IMG/VR virus record: IMGVR_UViG_3300046535_000869
Location: 38,083 to 102,082 of that record
Length of the DNA: 64,000 nucleotides
Reading direction: 5' to 3' (one strand)
Origin: a virus
The notes under the pieces were generated by a model. It saw nothing but the letters and a program-made list of their open reading frames with translations. It was not told the origin of the DNA and made no database searches. This document shows, in pieces, positions 1-9,360 of this stretch (position 1 is its first letter; each line of letters opens with the position of its first letter). The position numbers and the translations under genes were made by a program.

Positions 1-1211
1 TGGCGAGACCGATGGCGACGCCGACGCCGACGGCGAGACAGACGCGCTGGGGCTAACACTGGGTGACTGTGACGCGGACGGCGAGACGCTCGCGCTCGGA
101 GACTTCGAGGCGCTGGGCGACACGCTCGGCGATTGCGAGGCAGACGGAGAGACCGACGGCGACTGACTCGCCGAGGGACTAACCGACGCCGACGGCGACA
201 CAGAAGCAGACGGACTGACCGACGCCGACGGCGAGACCGACGGACTCGATGAGGCTGACGGGCTAACGCTCGGCGACTGCGAGGCTGAGGGGCTGACCGA
301 CGCGCTGGGCGAGACGCTGGCGCTGGGGCTGACAGACGGCGACGCCGACGCCGAGGGACTGACGCTCGCCGACGGCGAGATGCTGGGCGACTGTGAGGCC
401 GATGGCGACACGCTGGCGGACGGCGACTTCGACGCCGACGGCGAGACAGACGGACTCTGTGACGCTGATGGACTAACGCTGGCCGACGGGCTGACGCTCG
501 GCGACTGACTCGCGCTGGGGCTGACACTCGCGCTGGGCGACACGCTCGGAGAGGCCGACGCCGACGGCGAGACCGACGCAGACGGGCTAACCGATGGAGA
601 GGCGCTCGCGCTTGGCGAGACGCTCGCCGACGGACTGATGCTCGGAGAAGCGCTGGCGCTTGGCGACTTCGACGCTGAAGGCGAGACCGACGGCGACGCG
701 CTCGCTGAGGGAGAGACCGACGCGGACGGGCTGACAGAGGCACTCGCTGACGCCGACGGAGAGACGCTCGGCGACTCGGCCTTGTTGAACGCCGTGACCT
801 CGGTCGTGTTCAGGATCGCGACAGCCGCCTGCACGTCCACCGTCTCGATGGCGTGGCTGAGCGACGCCGACGGACTCACGCTCGCCGACGGTGACTTCGA
901 GGCGCTCGGACTGACGCTCGCGCTGGGCGACTTCGACGGCGACGATGACGCCGACGGCGAGACGCTTGGACTCTGCGAGGCGGACGGTGAGACGGACGCG
1001 CTCGGCGAAACGCTGGCGCTTGGAGACTTCGAGGCCGACGGGCTGACGCTCGCACTCGGAGAGACACTCGGACTTTGTGAGGCCGATGGGCTGACAGATG
1101 GCGACTGGCTGGCGCTGGGGCTGACCGACGCGCTTGGACTGACGCTCGCCGAAGGGCTGACCGACGCTGAAGGCGAGACCGACGCCGACGGCGATAGCGA
1201 CGATGACCCGG
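1..1211 (-). repeat. Degenerate coding repeat (SPSAS units)
   Basis: Consecutive short units encode Ser-Pro-Ser-Ala-Ser followed by Val, Lys or Gln. The DNA copies differ mostly at synonymous sites. A unique island interrupts the tract at about 775-860. On the plus strand the same DNA reads as an Asp/Gly/Leu-rich shadow frame that I do not call. Confidence 0.85.
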
Positions 1212-1914
1212 TACTGCTCTCGACCAGCGCGACGAAGATGTGGTTCGAGTCGCCAGTGATCGCCGTGACCGACGGGTTGCTCGTTTCCCCGGTCGACGTG
1301 TTGATCCTGAACTCCGACCAGCAGCTCACCGCGTTCGCGTTGTTCCTCGACCGCGTCGTCGCGCCAGTCGTGAAGTTGGTCGAGACCGTCAGCGCGGTGC
1401 CGCTGCCGTTGGCTTCCTTGCCCAGCGCCGAGAAGTACAGGCGTGAGAGACTCGCCAAGCTGCTGAAGGCCGTCGAGCCGAAGCCCGCGTTCGCCGCGAT
1501 GTTGTTGAACTGACTGGTCGCGCCATGCACCAGCGAGCTGCCCGCCGCGACCGTGAACTTCCAGCCGACCATGACCTTGTCGGAGCTGGACGGAGCAACC
1601 GTCGCCGTGAAGACCGTGCCGATGGCGTTCGTGCCAGACGAGACGAACCGCCAGAGCGACGTGCAGACGCCGTCCGAGGCCGCGCCGGTCGGGCTGTAGG
1701 TGTACTCCTCCAGCTTCGTCCATGTCCCGGTGCCGCCAGTGATGGACGTGTGGTCGTTCGTCGTGCCGGTCGTGGTCGAGTTGTTGTCGGTGGTGATGAC
1801 GACGAGCGCGATGTCGCCTGACGCCGACAGGGCGTTCGTCGTCGTGGTCAGCGTGATCGCCGTCGCGCCGCTGACGCCGTTGACGCCGAGTGTGCCGACG
1901 GAGGTGATCGCCAT
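1..1914 (-). CDS. Ser/Pro-repeat structural-type protein (3' end outside window)
   Basis: The reading frame opens with ATG at 1914, three bases after the stop of the beta-helix gene, and stays open to the left edge, so the C-terminus is missing. The first ~230 residues form an ordinary Thr/Ala/Gly-rich domain with Trp and Tyr residues, typical of small beta-rich virion domains. After that come hundreds of residues built from [12 protein letters not shown]-like units. The repeats are broken once, near 775-860, by a non-repetitive stretch of about 29 residues. Codons for Ser alternate between AGC, TCG, AGT and TCT, so the repeat is kept as protein rather than as a fresh DNA duplication. The C-terminal part could be an extended, perhaps glycosylated stalk. 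A virion appendage role is inferred from its neighbours. Confidence 0.75.
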   Translation of the reverse strand, partial: MAITSVGTLGVNGVSGATAITLTTTTNALSASGDIALVVITTDNNSTTTGTTNDHTSITGGTGTWTKLEEYTYSPTGAASDGVCTSLWRFVSSGTNAIGTVFTATVAPSSSDKVMVGWKFTVAAGSSLVHGATSQFNNIAANAGFGSTAFSSLASLSRLYFSALGKEANGSGTALTVSTNFTTGATTRSRNNANAVSCWSEFRINTSTGETSNPSVTAITGDSNHIFVALVESSTGSSSLSPSASVSPSASVSPSASVSPSASVSPSASQSPSVSPSASQSPSVSPSASVSPSASKSPSASVSPSASVSPSASQSPSVSPSASSSPSKSPSASVSPSASKSPSASVSPSASLSHAIETVDVQAAVAILNTTEVTAFNKAESPSVSPSASASASVSPSASVSPSASASPSVSPSASKSPSASASPSISPSASVSPSASASPSVSPSASVSPSASASPSVSPSASVSPSASQSPSVSPSASVSPSASQSPSVSPSASKSPSASVSPSASQSPSISPSASVSPSASASPSVSPSASVSPSASVSPSASQSPSVSPSASSSPSVSPSASVSPSASVSPSASVSPSASQSPSVSPSASQSPSVSPSASKSPSASVSPSASQSPSVSPSASVSPSASASPSVSP

Positions 1915-1917
1915 CGG

Positions 1918-3705
1918 CTAGAACTGCTTGATGGCGATGCCTGACGGGAAGTCGACCTCAACGTCCGCGCCGGTCGTGACCAGCGTGAACGGGAAGAACG
2001 CGACCGGGACCGACTGCGTGTCGTCAGCGCTCACGTCCCGGTAGAGCACCATGCCGCCCAGCGTCTGCGCCGTCGTGACCGCCGGGAAGACCGGCGACGT
2101 GGCCGACAGCGTCGCGAGATCGTTCGTGTCGTCCTCCGCGACGGAACGCCCGGCCATCGTCTGCCGCGTCACGCCTGCCGCCTCCTTGCTCGTCACGTCG
2201 CCCGCGCTGCCGTCGTCGAGCGTCTGAAGATCCGGGTCGAAGACGTACGTCGACAGGACCAGCGTCATCTTGAGTGTCGACGTGTCGAGGTCGAGCGTGC
2301 CGATGAGTAGCTCCTTCTTCGCCCGGTTGTAGAGGTACTGCGCGCTCGCGCCTGCCGGTTGGATCGGCCCAATCCATGCGTAGTTCGTGGCCGCGCCAAG
2401 CGTCGGCGGATTTGCCGCGCCCTTGAGGAGCGTGTTCGTCGGCGTGTAGTCTCCTGTCTCTCCAGTCGCACTCACGTACTGCGGGTCAACGGCGAGATCG
2501 TGTGCTCCGGCGCTGATCGCGCTATATCCGCCAGCCGTGTTGTTGTAGACGTTGTTGAAGTCCATCAAGTGTCCGCCATAGCGGTCATTCGTCGCTGTCG
2601 TTCCACCTGAAAGCAGGAGTCCGTACCCACCATTGTTCGTCAAATTGTTGTTGTTGACGATTGTTCCAGCAGCGGTTTGGACAGACAAAGCTGTATCAGC
2701 ACAACTGTCGATGACGTTCCCTGTGATTATCGAGTTAAGCGCAATATCAGAACCTGACCCGGAGTGATCGTGGATAGCTGGCGAGGCTGCGCGACAACGG
2801 GTGATGACGTTACTGATGAACGCGCACCCTTTTGATGTGTCAAAGACAGGCCCACGATAGTTGTCGATGATGTTGCCGACTAACCGAGTAAAATAGAGAC
2901 CTCCATACAGCGCGTAGTAGGTTCCGGCTGAAGTGCTTCCAGAATTACGGATGATGTTGTCTGTGAAGGAGACGATTCCAGCTACAAACGTCCCATCGAA
3001 CCCGTTCTGGTCATAGATGCAGCTATCAACGGAAGCGCCGCCGTTCCCTTGGATGAAGCCGTTGTCGGTAAGAAAATTCGTCCCGGTCGGGACCATCTTG
3101 AGTTCGCGGAAGATCCAGCCATTGGCCTGATAGAACATCAACCCATTACAGGTCAGGTAAGGACGCCCGTTGTAGCCGAGTACGGTAATCGGTGCCTCTA
3201 ATGTTGACCCCAGTAGTTGGTTGTACCCCGTCTGTGCGACATCAGGCGTACTACCGAGGGCAGGATCGGTACTGCCTCCTGCCGCTCGGACGTTGACGAT
3301 GTTACCAGCGATGAGAGGAGAGGCGAGCAGGGGAGCCGTGATCGTTCCGCCGATGGACACATTTCTGAAGTCGGCCCACGCGCCGCCGATGCGCGCCGAC
3401 TGGCCGGTTCCGGTCCCGGTGTTTCGGTCGACGCCGATGGTGTTCGTGTTCGTGCGGCTGGTGATGACGTAGTAGCCGTCGCCAGCGATCCGAATCACGT
3501 TCCCGATCATCTGCGACGTGAAGCCGCCAGTGACGGACGTGACCGCGCCGGTCCCGACCGTGACGACGTCCGTCAGGCTGAGTTGTGGACTCGCCTGATC
3601 GGAGTAGTTCGTCCCGGCCCCGCTGATCGTGGAGTCGAAGCCTCCACCGTTCAGCTCGTCACCGTCGACGCGAATCCACCACTGTTGTGAGGCGAGGATC
3701 GACAT
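1918..3705 (-). CDS. Right-handed parallel beta-helix protein
   Basis: The 595-residue protein starts MSILASQQWW and is rich in Asn, Gly, Thr and Ser. Short rungs such as NVITRC, NSIITGNVIDSC and NIIDNYRGP recur between about residues 150 and 390, the pattern of a pectate-lyase-like right-handed beta-helix. The C-terminal ~170 residues look like a separate beta-rich domain. There is no signal peptide. Phages use such folds in tail spikes and other carbohydrate-binding or cleaving appendages. No catalytic residues can be assigned by eye. The helix-coding part (about 2500-3330) is visibly richer in A and T than its neighbours, which suggests separate ancestry of this domain. Confidence 0.7.
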   Translation of the reverse strand: MSILASQQWWIRVDGDELNGGGFDSTISGAGTNYSDQASPQLSLTDVVTVGTGAVTSVTGGFTSQMIGNVIRIAGDGYYVITSRTNTNTIGVDRNTGTGTGQSARIGGAWADFRNVSIGGTITAPLLASPLIAGNIVNVRAAGGSTDPALGSTPDVAQTGYNQLLGSTLEAPITVLGYNGRPYLTCNGLMFYQANGWIFRELKMVPTGTNFLTDNGFIQGNGGASVDSCIYDQNGFDGTFVAGIVSFTDNIIRNSGSTSAGTYYALYGGLYFTRLVGNIIDNYRGPVFDTSKGCAFISNVITRCRAASPAIHDHSGSGSDIALNSIITGNVIDSCADTALSVQTAAGTIVNNNNLTNNGGYGLLLSGGTTATNDRYGGHLMDFNNVYNNTAGGYSAISAGAHDLAVDPQYVSATGETGDYTPTNTLLKGAANPPTLGAATNYAWIGPIQPAGASAQYLYNRAKKELLIGTLDLDTSTLKMTLVLSTYVFDPDLQTLDDGSAGDVTSKEAAGVTRQTMAGRSVAEDDTNDLATLSATSPVFPAVTTAQTLGGMVLYRDVSADDTQSVPVAFFPFTLVTTGADVEVDFPSGIAIKQF

Positions 3706-3714
3706 GCCCTTCCC

Positions 3715-5820
3715 TTACTGCTTGACGAACGCCTGACAGTTGACGCCGGTCGTGTCTGGGCAGAGTCGGAACAGGTTCTGCGGAACGCCGTCAATCGCCT
3801 CCTGCTGAAACAGGCCCGGCAGCGTCGTGAAGGTGATGACCGGCGGAGGCGGAGGCGGAGGCGCGGTCCCGCCGTTCAGTGGAGACGTCCCGGTCCCATC
3901 CCAGAGCACGTCATCGTAGAGCTTCATCACGAACCGGCGAGGATGCGACCCGTACGGCAGAAACGTCACGCGAGCGAAAGCGGTGTTCGGAGGGAGCGTG
4001 ATGGTCGGCGTCTCGACGTAGATATCGAAGAACACGCCGACGGCCCCTTGGACGATAGAATCGGAGACGAGATAGTCGCTATTCGGCACGCCCCAGAGCG
4101 CCGTCGTGCAGCCGGACAGGTACGCGCCTGTGATCTTAATCGGATGCACGTAGCCAGTCGTGATGTCGACACAGCGGCTTCCGTAGTACCGGTCGATGTA
4201 GCCCAGCGGCGCGCCATTACCGAGGCTGCTCTGCTGGATCACTACAGGGTTACGGAACCAGCCTTCGTTGACGTCTTCCGCCTGACGTGCGCCGATGCCG
4301 ATGAAGTCGTTGATGCTCCGCACGTTGTCGAGGACCGGGAGGTGGGCCTCGTCGAAGAAGCGGCCCGGATCTTCAATGCCCCACGTCTCGAAGCCGACGA
4401 ATCCGTTGCCGACGCTGAGCGCATGGTCGACCAGTATCGGCGGGTTGTTGTTGGTGTAGGGAGGCGCGAACAGCACGTCCGGCATCGCCCCAGCGACCGA
4501 CGGATACAGCCCGGACTTTCCATGAAAGCCGAACAGGTTCCAGCCGACCGTGTTGTTCCAGCATTCGTTCCCGTCGAAGGTGTTCTGGATGCCGTGAAAC
4601 CAGCCGCACGCGCCCTCGACGCCGGGTTTATTGTTCAGGAAGTTGACGCCCGCCTGAATCTCCGACACGTCGGAGAAGTTCGTGAGGTTGGCGAAGCCGA
4701 TGTTTCTCAGGAAGCTGTTCCTGACTTCGTAGCCGTCCTCTGTGATGAAGCCCGCGCCTTGGAAGCCGGTCGCGATGTTCTCGACGACGAGCGTGTCCGA
4801 GGTGCCGTGCGTGACGTGGCCCCACTTCCCGCGCCCCTGCCCGATGAGGACCATGTCGACCGTCCGACGCTCGACCGCGCAGCCACCGCCGTGAACATGG
4901 TGCGCGTGAAAGGCGTACTTCCCGATCTGGTTCGTCCCGATGTGCGATTGGTCCGCCGATGTCGAGTTGAGGTCGTCGACCGTTGTTCGACCGAGGCCGA
5001 CGAGCGCGCCGCCTTGGATGTCCCAGCAGGCCGTATCGCCGATATTGGCGACGTGACCGGCGGTCCCGTTCGCGTTCTCTGACCGGATGACGACGTTGCG
5101 CGTGACGTTGAGGATCTTCGGCCGGATGGCGAGCCGCCCATCGTGCGCGAAGACCGCCGCGTGCGCGAACGACAAACCGCGCGACAGGCCGATGCTCGTC
5201 CCGTTGACCGACGTGATGAACGTGGCAGGCTCGACGATGGGCGAGTCCGGGAAGACCGCCGGGTTCGTGCTGAGCAGCTTGACCTCGTCGCCGACGCGCC
5301 ATCCGCTCGGCACGCCGCAGAGGGTGATGAACGAGCTGCCGGGCTGCGCGTCGAAGCACAAGTCCGCGCCCGGCGTCCGGTACGGTTCGTTGATCTTGAT
5401 GGTGCCGAAGCTGGCGATGCCGTTGCCCCACTGGAACGGATCTTGCCCAAGGTCAATCGGCACGTTGCGAATCTGGAGGTCGACGCGCACGCCAGCCGGA
5501 ATCGGGTCGGCTGGTGTGCCGAGGTCGAGCGTCCCGCCCGGCAGGATGAGCAGCGTCGTGACCTTCGCTGAGGTATTCGCCGACCGGCTGACCTTCAGCG
5601 TCCCGCCGACCTCGATGTAGTCGAAGACACTGCCGTCCGGGAGCGTGACCGTCTGTCCGGCCGCGACGATGAGCTGCGCCGGGAGGTCGGTGCGCCGCTT
5701 GACGAACTCCGACGCGCCGATGGTGACGCGGTCCGGCTGGACTGTCGCCATGATCATCTGGGCTGAGGCCGTCGAGGCGATGAACAGCGACGCAAGCAGG
5801 AAGCGGAATGTCTTACGCAT
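3715..5820 (-). CDS. Secreted G8-domain protein with signal peptide
   Basis: I place the start at ATG 5820 because AAGGAG lies 7 bases upstream; a longer frame begins at 5847. The protein (about 701 residues) opens with MRKTFRFLLASLFIASTASA, a clear Sec signal peptide with an Ala-x-Ala cleavage site. Residues ~50-110 carry VEVGG/IEVGGTLKVSR and LPGGTLDLGT segments, the hallmark of the G8 domain known from hyaluronan-binding CEMIP and fibrocystin and from bacterial secreted proteins. The remainder resembles a beta-helix with many N-x-S/T and Trp-containing turns, and the C-terminus has a poly-Pro linker (APPPPPPP). It overlaps the preceding glycosyltransferase-like gene by 8 bases. A role in carbohydrate binding or cleavage outside the cytoplasm is inferred. 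Confidence 0.7.
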   Translation of the reverse strand: MRKTFRFLLASLFIASTASAQMIMATVQPDRVTIGASEFVKRRTDLPAQLIVAAGQTVTLPDGSVFDYIEVGGTLKVSRSANTSAKVTTLLILPGGTLDLGTPADPIPAGVRVDLQIRNVPIDLGQDPFQWGNGIASFGTIKINEPYRTPGADLCFDAQPGSSFITLCGVPSGWRVGDEVKLLSTNPAVFPDSPIVEPATFITSVNGTSIGLSRGLSFAHAAVFAHDGRLAIRPKILNVTRNVVIRSENANGTAGHVANIGDTACWDIQGGALVGLGRTTVDDLNSTSADQSHIGTNQIGKYAFHAHHVHGGGCAVERRTVDMVLIGQGRGKWGHVTHGTSDTLVVENIATGFQGAGFITEDGYEVRNSFLRNIGFANLTNFSDVSEIQAGVNFLNNKPGVEGACGWFHGIQNTFDGNECWNNTVGWNLFGFHGKSGLYPSVAGAMPDVLFAPPYTNNNPPILVDHALSVGNGFVGFETWGIEDPGRFFDEAHLPVLDNVRSINDFIGIGARQAEDVNEGWFRNPVVIQQSSLGNGAPLGYIDRYYGSRCVDITTGYVHPIKITGAYLSGCTTALWGVPNSDYLVSDSIVQGAVGVFFDIYVETPTITLPPNTAFARVTFLPYGSHPRRFVMKLYDDVLWDGTGTSPLNGGTAPPPPPPPVITFTTLPGLFQQEAIDGVPQNLFRLCPDTTGVNCQAFVKQ

Positions 5821-6529
5821 AAGTGTTCTCCTTGAGGAACTCGTCAAACCGTCCGGCGGTCTGGCCCCAGCCCGGCACGCTGTCGGACTCGGTCCAGCCG
5901 TCGGTGTACTTCTGGTTGCGAAACTCGTCCTTCGACCAGCGCGAAGGCGTCAGGTTCTTGTCGTGTCGGATGTCGATGTTCGGGAGCGCCGACATGCACG
6001 CGATGACGTCCAGGTCGTCGATGCCGCCGTGTCGGATCTTCCGCGTGCCAGGCTCGTAGCCCATACGCTGGGTGAAGCCCTCGCGCTCGACGCGCAGGCA
6101 GCGCTGGCGGTAGTGCTCAGCCAGGAGCAGCCGGTTCGCAAAGAGGCCGCTGGTCTGGTTGCAGAAGTAGAACAGGGCCTTCCCGGAGGCCGCGTCGACC
6201 TTCCAGACGTTCTGGTTGTAGTAGTAGGCGTCGTGACGCCGGACGGACAGGTCGAAGTGGCTGTCGTGATACAGCACGTCGTGCTCGACGAGGAACGCCA
6301 CGTCGGTGGATATCATCAGCAGCCCGGCCATGATCTGCTGGAACATCGTGAGCTGGCCAGGCCGCGCGTTCAGGACGACGTTCTTCCAGCCGGTCGGCAG
6401 ATCGGTCCGCTCCAGCGTGACCGCGACGATGGGCCGATGGCCGCGCGCCTCGTCGAGCCGACGACGAACCGCCTCCAGGATGGCCGGGTTGCCGCGACCG
6501 TGCGAGTAGTACACCAGGCCGGACGTCAC
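5813..6529 (-). CDS. Glycosyltransferase-like protein (GT-A type)
   Basis: This 238-residue protein begins MTSGLVYYSHGRGNP. Its Asp-containing centre, FLVEHDVLYH, sits after a hydrophobic strand, as a metal-binding DxD-type motif would in a GT-A fold. The order of an N-terminal nucleotide-binding half and a His/Arg-rich acceptor half is consistent with that. It is translationally coupled (ATGA overlap) to the preceding GalNAc-transferase-like gene and lies in a five-enzyme sugar cluster. The sugar donor and acceptor are unknown; the family assignment rests on motif and context. Confidence 0.55.
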   Translation of the reverse strand: MTSGLVYYSHGRGNPAILEAVRRRLDEARGHRPIVAVTLERTDLPTGWKNVVLNARPGQLTMFQQIMAGLLMISTDVAFLVEHDVLYHDSHFDLSVRRHDAYYYNQNVWKVDAASGKALFYFCNQTSGLFANRLLLAEHYRQRCLRVEREGFTQRMGYEPGTRKIRHGGIDDLDVIACMSALPNIDIRHDKNLTPSRWSKDEFRNQKYTDGWTESDSVPGWGQTAGRFDEFLKENTYA

Positions 6530-7515
6530 GCGACACGCTCCTCGGCTGGGTAGATGAACTCACGGCCCGCCGTGAGCACGGTGTCGAGCGCCGCCTGGCC
6601 GACCGGCTCGTGCCAGCCAGGGATGGGTGCGAACTTCGCAATCAGCCAGGCCAGCGGGAGCCGCTGACCGGCCCAGGCGTTCGTCATCCACAGATGGCGC
6701 GAGTAGGCCCGCGCCACGTCCGGCTGGTTGCCTAGCGGGTATGGGAAGCTGAAGCCGTGCTGGGTCCTGAACAGGTGCGAGTACCAGGTCGACCGGTTGA
6801 CGACGTGCCGCCCGCCAGACAGCCAGCTCTTGCAGGCGATCTCGACGCCGTACTGGCCCCAGCTCCCATGCCGGTTGTCCAGACCGCCGAGCGCGTTGAA
6901 CCGCGCGCGCTCCATGAAGAAACACGCCCCTATCGAGGACATCACATCCTGGATCTGGTTGTTATCGCAGCGGGTCTTGTACGCGCCCCAGTACTGGAAG
7001 TGGAGGTCGTGGTCGAACCGCCAGAAGTCCGTCCGCCGGTTGCCCCGCTTCTGCCAGACCATCACCTTGTCGAAGCCGAGCGTCGACAGGCAGCTCGCGC
7101 ACTTGTCCAGCGCCGGACCCTGGTAGGTCCTGGCCTGGCACGACCGGCACTGCCAGTCGAAGACGTGCAGGTTGAACATCCGAGGAATCTGGGTGACATC
7201 CGGGCCGAGCGCCTCCGCCGCCTCGATGAGCTTCACGTCGAAGCCCTCATCGACGCCGCAATGTGCGTCCAGCTTCATCACATACTTGGCCCGCGACAGC
7301 CGAGCGCCCAGGTTGGTCGCCTCCCGCTGGCCGACCGCCGCGCCAGGCTGCACCACGGTCACGCGAGGATGCGTGTCCAGGGCCTCGACCGGCCAGCCGC
7401 CATCGCAGACCGCGATGACCTCCGTGGCCGCGCGCGCGTGCGCGAGGATGTCCTCGACCGTGTTCTTGAGGAACGGCTCGTTCCGCGCCGGGATGATGAC
7501 GCTCAGGTCTAGCAC
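6526..7515 (-). CDS. GalNAc-transferase-like glycosyltransferase with inserted zinc ribbon
   Basis: Translation probably starts at GTG 7515, overlapping the TAG of the upstream gene. The protein (329 residues) begins VLDLSVIIPARNE, a GT2-type nucleotide-sugar fold. It carries KLDAHCG, a DxH metal site like that of polypeptide GalNAc-transferases. Further on it has ALGGLDNRHGSWGQYGVE followed by SWLSGG, matching the acceptor-side LGGxD...WGxENxE...W..GG block of that family. Between the two lies a Cys-x2-Cys...Cys-x2-Cys ribbon (CRSC and CASC), which is not a usual part of the fold. It is a paralogue of the gene at 10042-11259, which lacks the ribbon. Likely role: glycosylation of virion or host surface polymers (inferred). 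Confidence 0.72.
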   Translation of the reverse strand: MLDLSVIIPARNEPFLKNTVEDILAHARAATEVIAVCDGGWPVEALDTHPRVTVVQPGAAVGQREATNLGARLSRAKYVMKLDAHCGVDEGFDVKLIEAAEALGPDVTQIPRMFNLHVFDWQCRSCQARTYQGPALDKCASCLSTLGFDKVMVWQKRGNRRTDFWRFDHDLHFQYWGAYKTRCDNNQIQDVMSSIGACFFMERARFNALGGLDNRHGSWGQYGVEIACKSWLSGGRHVVNRSTWYSHLFRTQHGFSFPYPLGNQPDVARAYSRHLWMTNAWAGQRLPLAWLIAKFAPIPGWHEPVGQAALDTVLTAGREFIYPAEERVA

Positions 7516-7781
7516 GGCCCGGCCCCCCGCCAGCTCGCCGAGCACTTCCAGCCGGTGCTGTGCATCCTGAACGCCTCGACGACCAGCGGGCCGATCTTCA
7601 TCCAGACGAACGTGCGGTCCCGGTAGTACTCGAACCAGCCCCAGTCTTCCGGCCGAATGTAGATCGGGCCGACCCGAACGTCGACGCATAGCCCGCAGGA
7701 GTAGCCCTCGCCGTGGCCTTGTGGGCAGGTTGATGCCTTCGATGGCATCGTATCGCCGGTTTTTGATGCGTCTCGTAGCAT
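7509..7781 (-). CDS. Small Cys/His protein of unknown function
   Basis: The 90-residue protein starts at ATG 7781 within a TGATG overlap with the methyltransferase gene. It contains CPQGHGEGYSCGLC near residues 19-32, a possible metal site. An aromatic stretch, EDWGWFEYYRDRTFVW, follows. No family is recognised. The tight coupling on both sides places it in the glycan-modification operon. Confidence 0.6.
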   Translation of the reverse strand: MLRDASKTGDTMPSKASTCPQGHGEGYSCGLCVDVRVGPIYIRPEDWGWFEYYRDRTFVWMKIGPLVVEAFRMHSTGWKCSASWRGAGPC

Positions 7782-8506
7782 CAGCGTCCCACGTCCAGCG
7801 GTCCCGGAGCGTTGACCCAGAGGAAGGACCGATGCTCGTCCCGCTCGACGCCGACCGCCCCGTCCTTCGCTCCGAGGATGAACCACGGTTTGATGTCGTA
7901 CGCCCGCGTGAAGGCGTCGACGACGAGCTGCACATGCAGCCCCGCGCCAGGCTTGCTGCCGTAGTAGTCGTGGCCCGCGATGATGCCGCCGAACCGGACC
8001 TTCCGCGACCACTCGACGATGTCGTTCGTGACGTTCTGGAAGTTGTGATGCCCGTCGATGTAGACGAAGTCCAGCGACCGGTCCGGCACGCCGCGCACCG
8101 CCTCCATGCTCCGGGAGACCGCCAGCGCCGCGTACTTGTAGGGAGCCAGCCGCTTGGAGGCCAGCCGGTGATAGTTGTCGAAGACCGTCTGGTTCCGCTT
8201 CTGGTCCCGGTAGTCGTCCCGGAGGTTGTACGGATCGACGCCTGTGTAGTGGAGCTGTGGGTTTGCCGCCAGGAGCACCTCGGCGAACTCGCCCTCCATG
8301 ACGCCGATCTCGACGCCCCGGTTGAAGTTGTATCGCCAGAAGAACCTCGCCAGCTCCTTCCGGGTCGATGGGATGACGACCGGGTGCCTGGCGTCCGGCG
8401 GACCGTCGCCGTCTCGGCCCAGCGCCGGGAGGCGGAAGAACTCGGCGAGCTGGTCGAGCGTCTCCGCCTGGGCCGTCGCAGGTCTATTGTCCACTGCTGA
8501 GGTCAT
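7781..8506 (-). CDS. Class I SAM-dependent methyltransferase (Methyltransf_24-like)
   Basis: The 241-residue protein has the class I motif GVEIGVMEGEFA (motif I, about residue 65) and the downstream block FVYIDGHHNF (about residue 145), followed by RFGGIIAGHDY. This arrangement, with the DGxH signature, is typical of the Methyltransf_24 group that often acts on sugars or small molecules in polysaccharide clusters. It overlaps the next gene upstream by four bases (ATGA). Substrate is unknown; methylation of a surface glycan is the natural guess from its neighbours. Confidence 0.75.
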   Translation of the reverse strand: MTSAVDNRPATAQAETLDQLAEFFRLPALGRDGDGPPDARHPVVIPSTRKELARFFWRYNFNRGVEIGVMEGEFAEVLLAANPQLHYTGVDPYNLRDDYRDQKRNQTVFDNYHRLASKRLAPYKYAALAVSRSMEAVRGVPDRSLDFVYIDGHHNFQNVTNDIVEWSRKVRFGGIIAGHDYYGSKPGAGLHVQLVVDAFTRAYDIKPWFILGAKDGAVGVERDEHRSFLWVNAPGPLDVGR

Positions 8507-9360
8507 AGCACCCTTTCCCAGAAGCCTCGGCAGATGCGAGGCCAGTTGAACCGCGCCGCCCCTTCGTCAATCTCTGCCTGGCTGACCGGAACCGGCTTCC
8601 GGCTCAGGGTGTCCTGGAGCCAGTCGGTCACCTCTGGCCGGGACAGCTCCGGGACGAAGATGGCCAGCCCGTCGTACCAGGTGCGGTAGTGTGGCCGGTT
8701 GAACACAATCGGCCTGGCCCCGCAGAGCAGGCCCTCCGCCGCCGGTAGCTCGAAGCCCTCGACCCGACGCAGCCCCGACACGTACTCGGCCGAGCTGTAC
8801 AGCCCAGCTACTACCTCGTCGGAGACATCAGTATGGCAGACTACGCCGCTCCGGCGAAGGTTCGGACCGAGATGTGCTACGGTTTTCCCATTTGCCCAGG
8901 CTGCGCGCGCGCACTCCTTGACACTTTCTGTCAGCCAGGACTGGCCGGTCGTGACGATGCCGAAGGTCCGGTCCGTGCCTCGTGGGTAGAAGACCGCCGG
9001 GTCGACGCCCAGGGCCGAGTGATAGAACGGGAACTCGACCTGGAGCGCGTCTTCGAGGAGCAGCTCCTTGAGGTTGTAGTAGGACCAGACCAGCTTCGCC
9101 CCGGCCCAGAGGCGCAGCCAGGCGTCCGTCCTCGGCTTCTGGGTCGACCTCACGGCATACTGGATGACGGCGTACTTGCCGGTCTTCTTGATGAGGCCCG
9201 CCTGCTCGGTGAACTGCTCGACCCGCCCGTTGACGTGGAGGATGGTCAGCCGGGCCTGCTCAGGCCCGACCCAGGTGACGCAGCTCGGCGCGGAGCGCTT
9301 GAGCGCCTCGCTGACCCGTTTCATCGCCCGGTCGTCTGGTGTGACCATGTGGACCCGCAC
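8503..9360 (-). CDS. GT-B type glycosyltransferase (GT4-like)
   Basis: The 285-residue protein has a GT-B arrangement. An N-terminal half is followed by FYPRGTDRTFGIVTTGQ at the domain boundary. A C-terminal donor-binding segment, GFELPAAEGLLCGARP, matches the E-x7-E/G type motif of family GT4 enzymes. It starts at ATG 9360, overlapping the stop of the upstream glycosyltransferase by one base. The N-terminal domain is shorter than in classical GT4 proteins, so it may be a compact phage version. Donor and acceptor cannot be inferred. Confidence 0.68.
   Translation of the reverse strand: MRVHMVTPDDRAMKRVSEALKRSAPSCVTWVGPEQARLTILHVNGRVEQFTEQAGLIKKTGKYAVIQYAVRSTQKPRTDAWLRLWAGAKLVWSYYNLKELLLEDALQVEFPFYHSALGVDPAVFYPRGTDRTFGIVTTGQSWLTESVKECARAAWANGKTVAHLGPNLRRSGVVCHTDVSDEVVAGLYSSAEYVSGLRRVEGFELPAAEGLLCGARPIVFNRPHYRTWYDGLAIFVPELSRPEVTDWLQDTLSRKPVPVSQAEIDEGAARFNWPRICRGFWERVL

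Noticed and set aside
638-1513. Asp/Gly/Glu/Leu-rich frame on the plus strand
   Set aside because: It is the reverse reading of the Ser-Pro repeat of the minus-strand gene, which has normal codon use, a start at 1914 and a sensible N-terminal domain.
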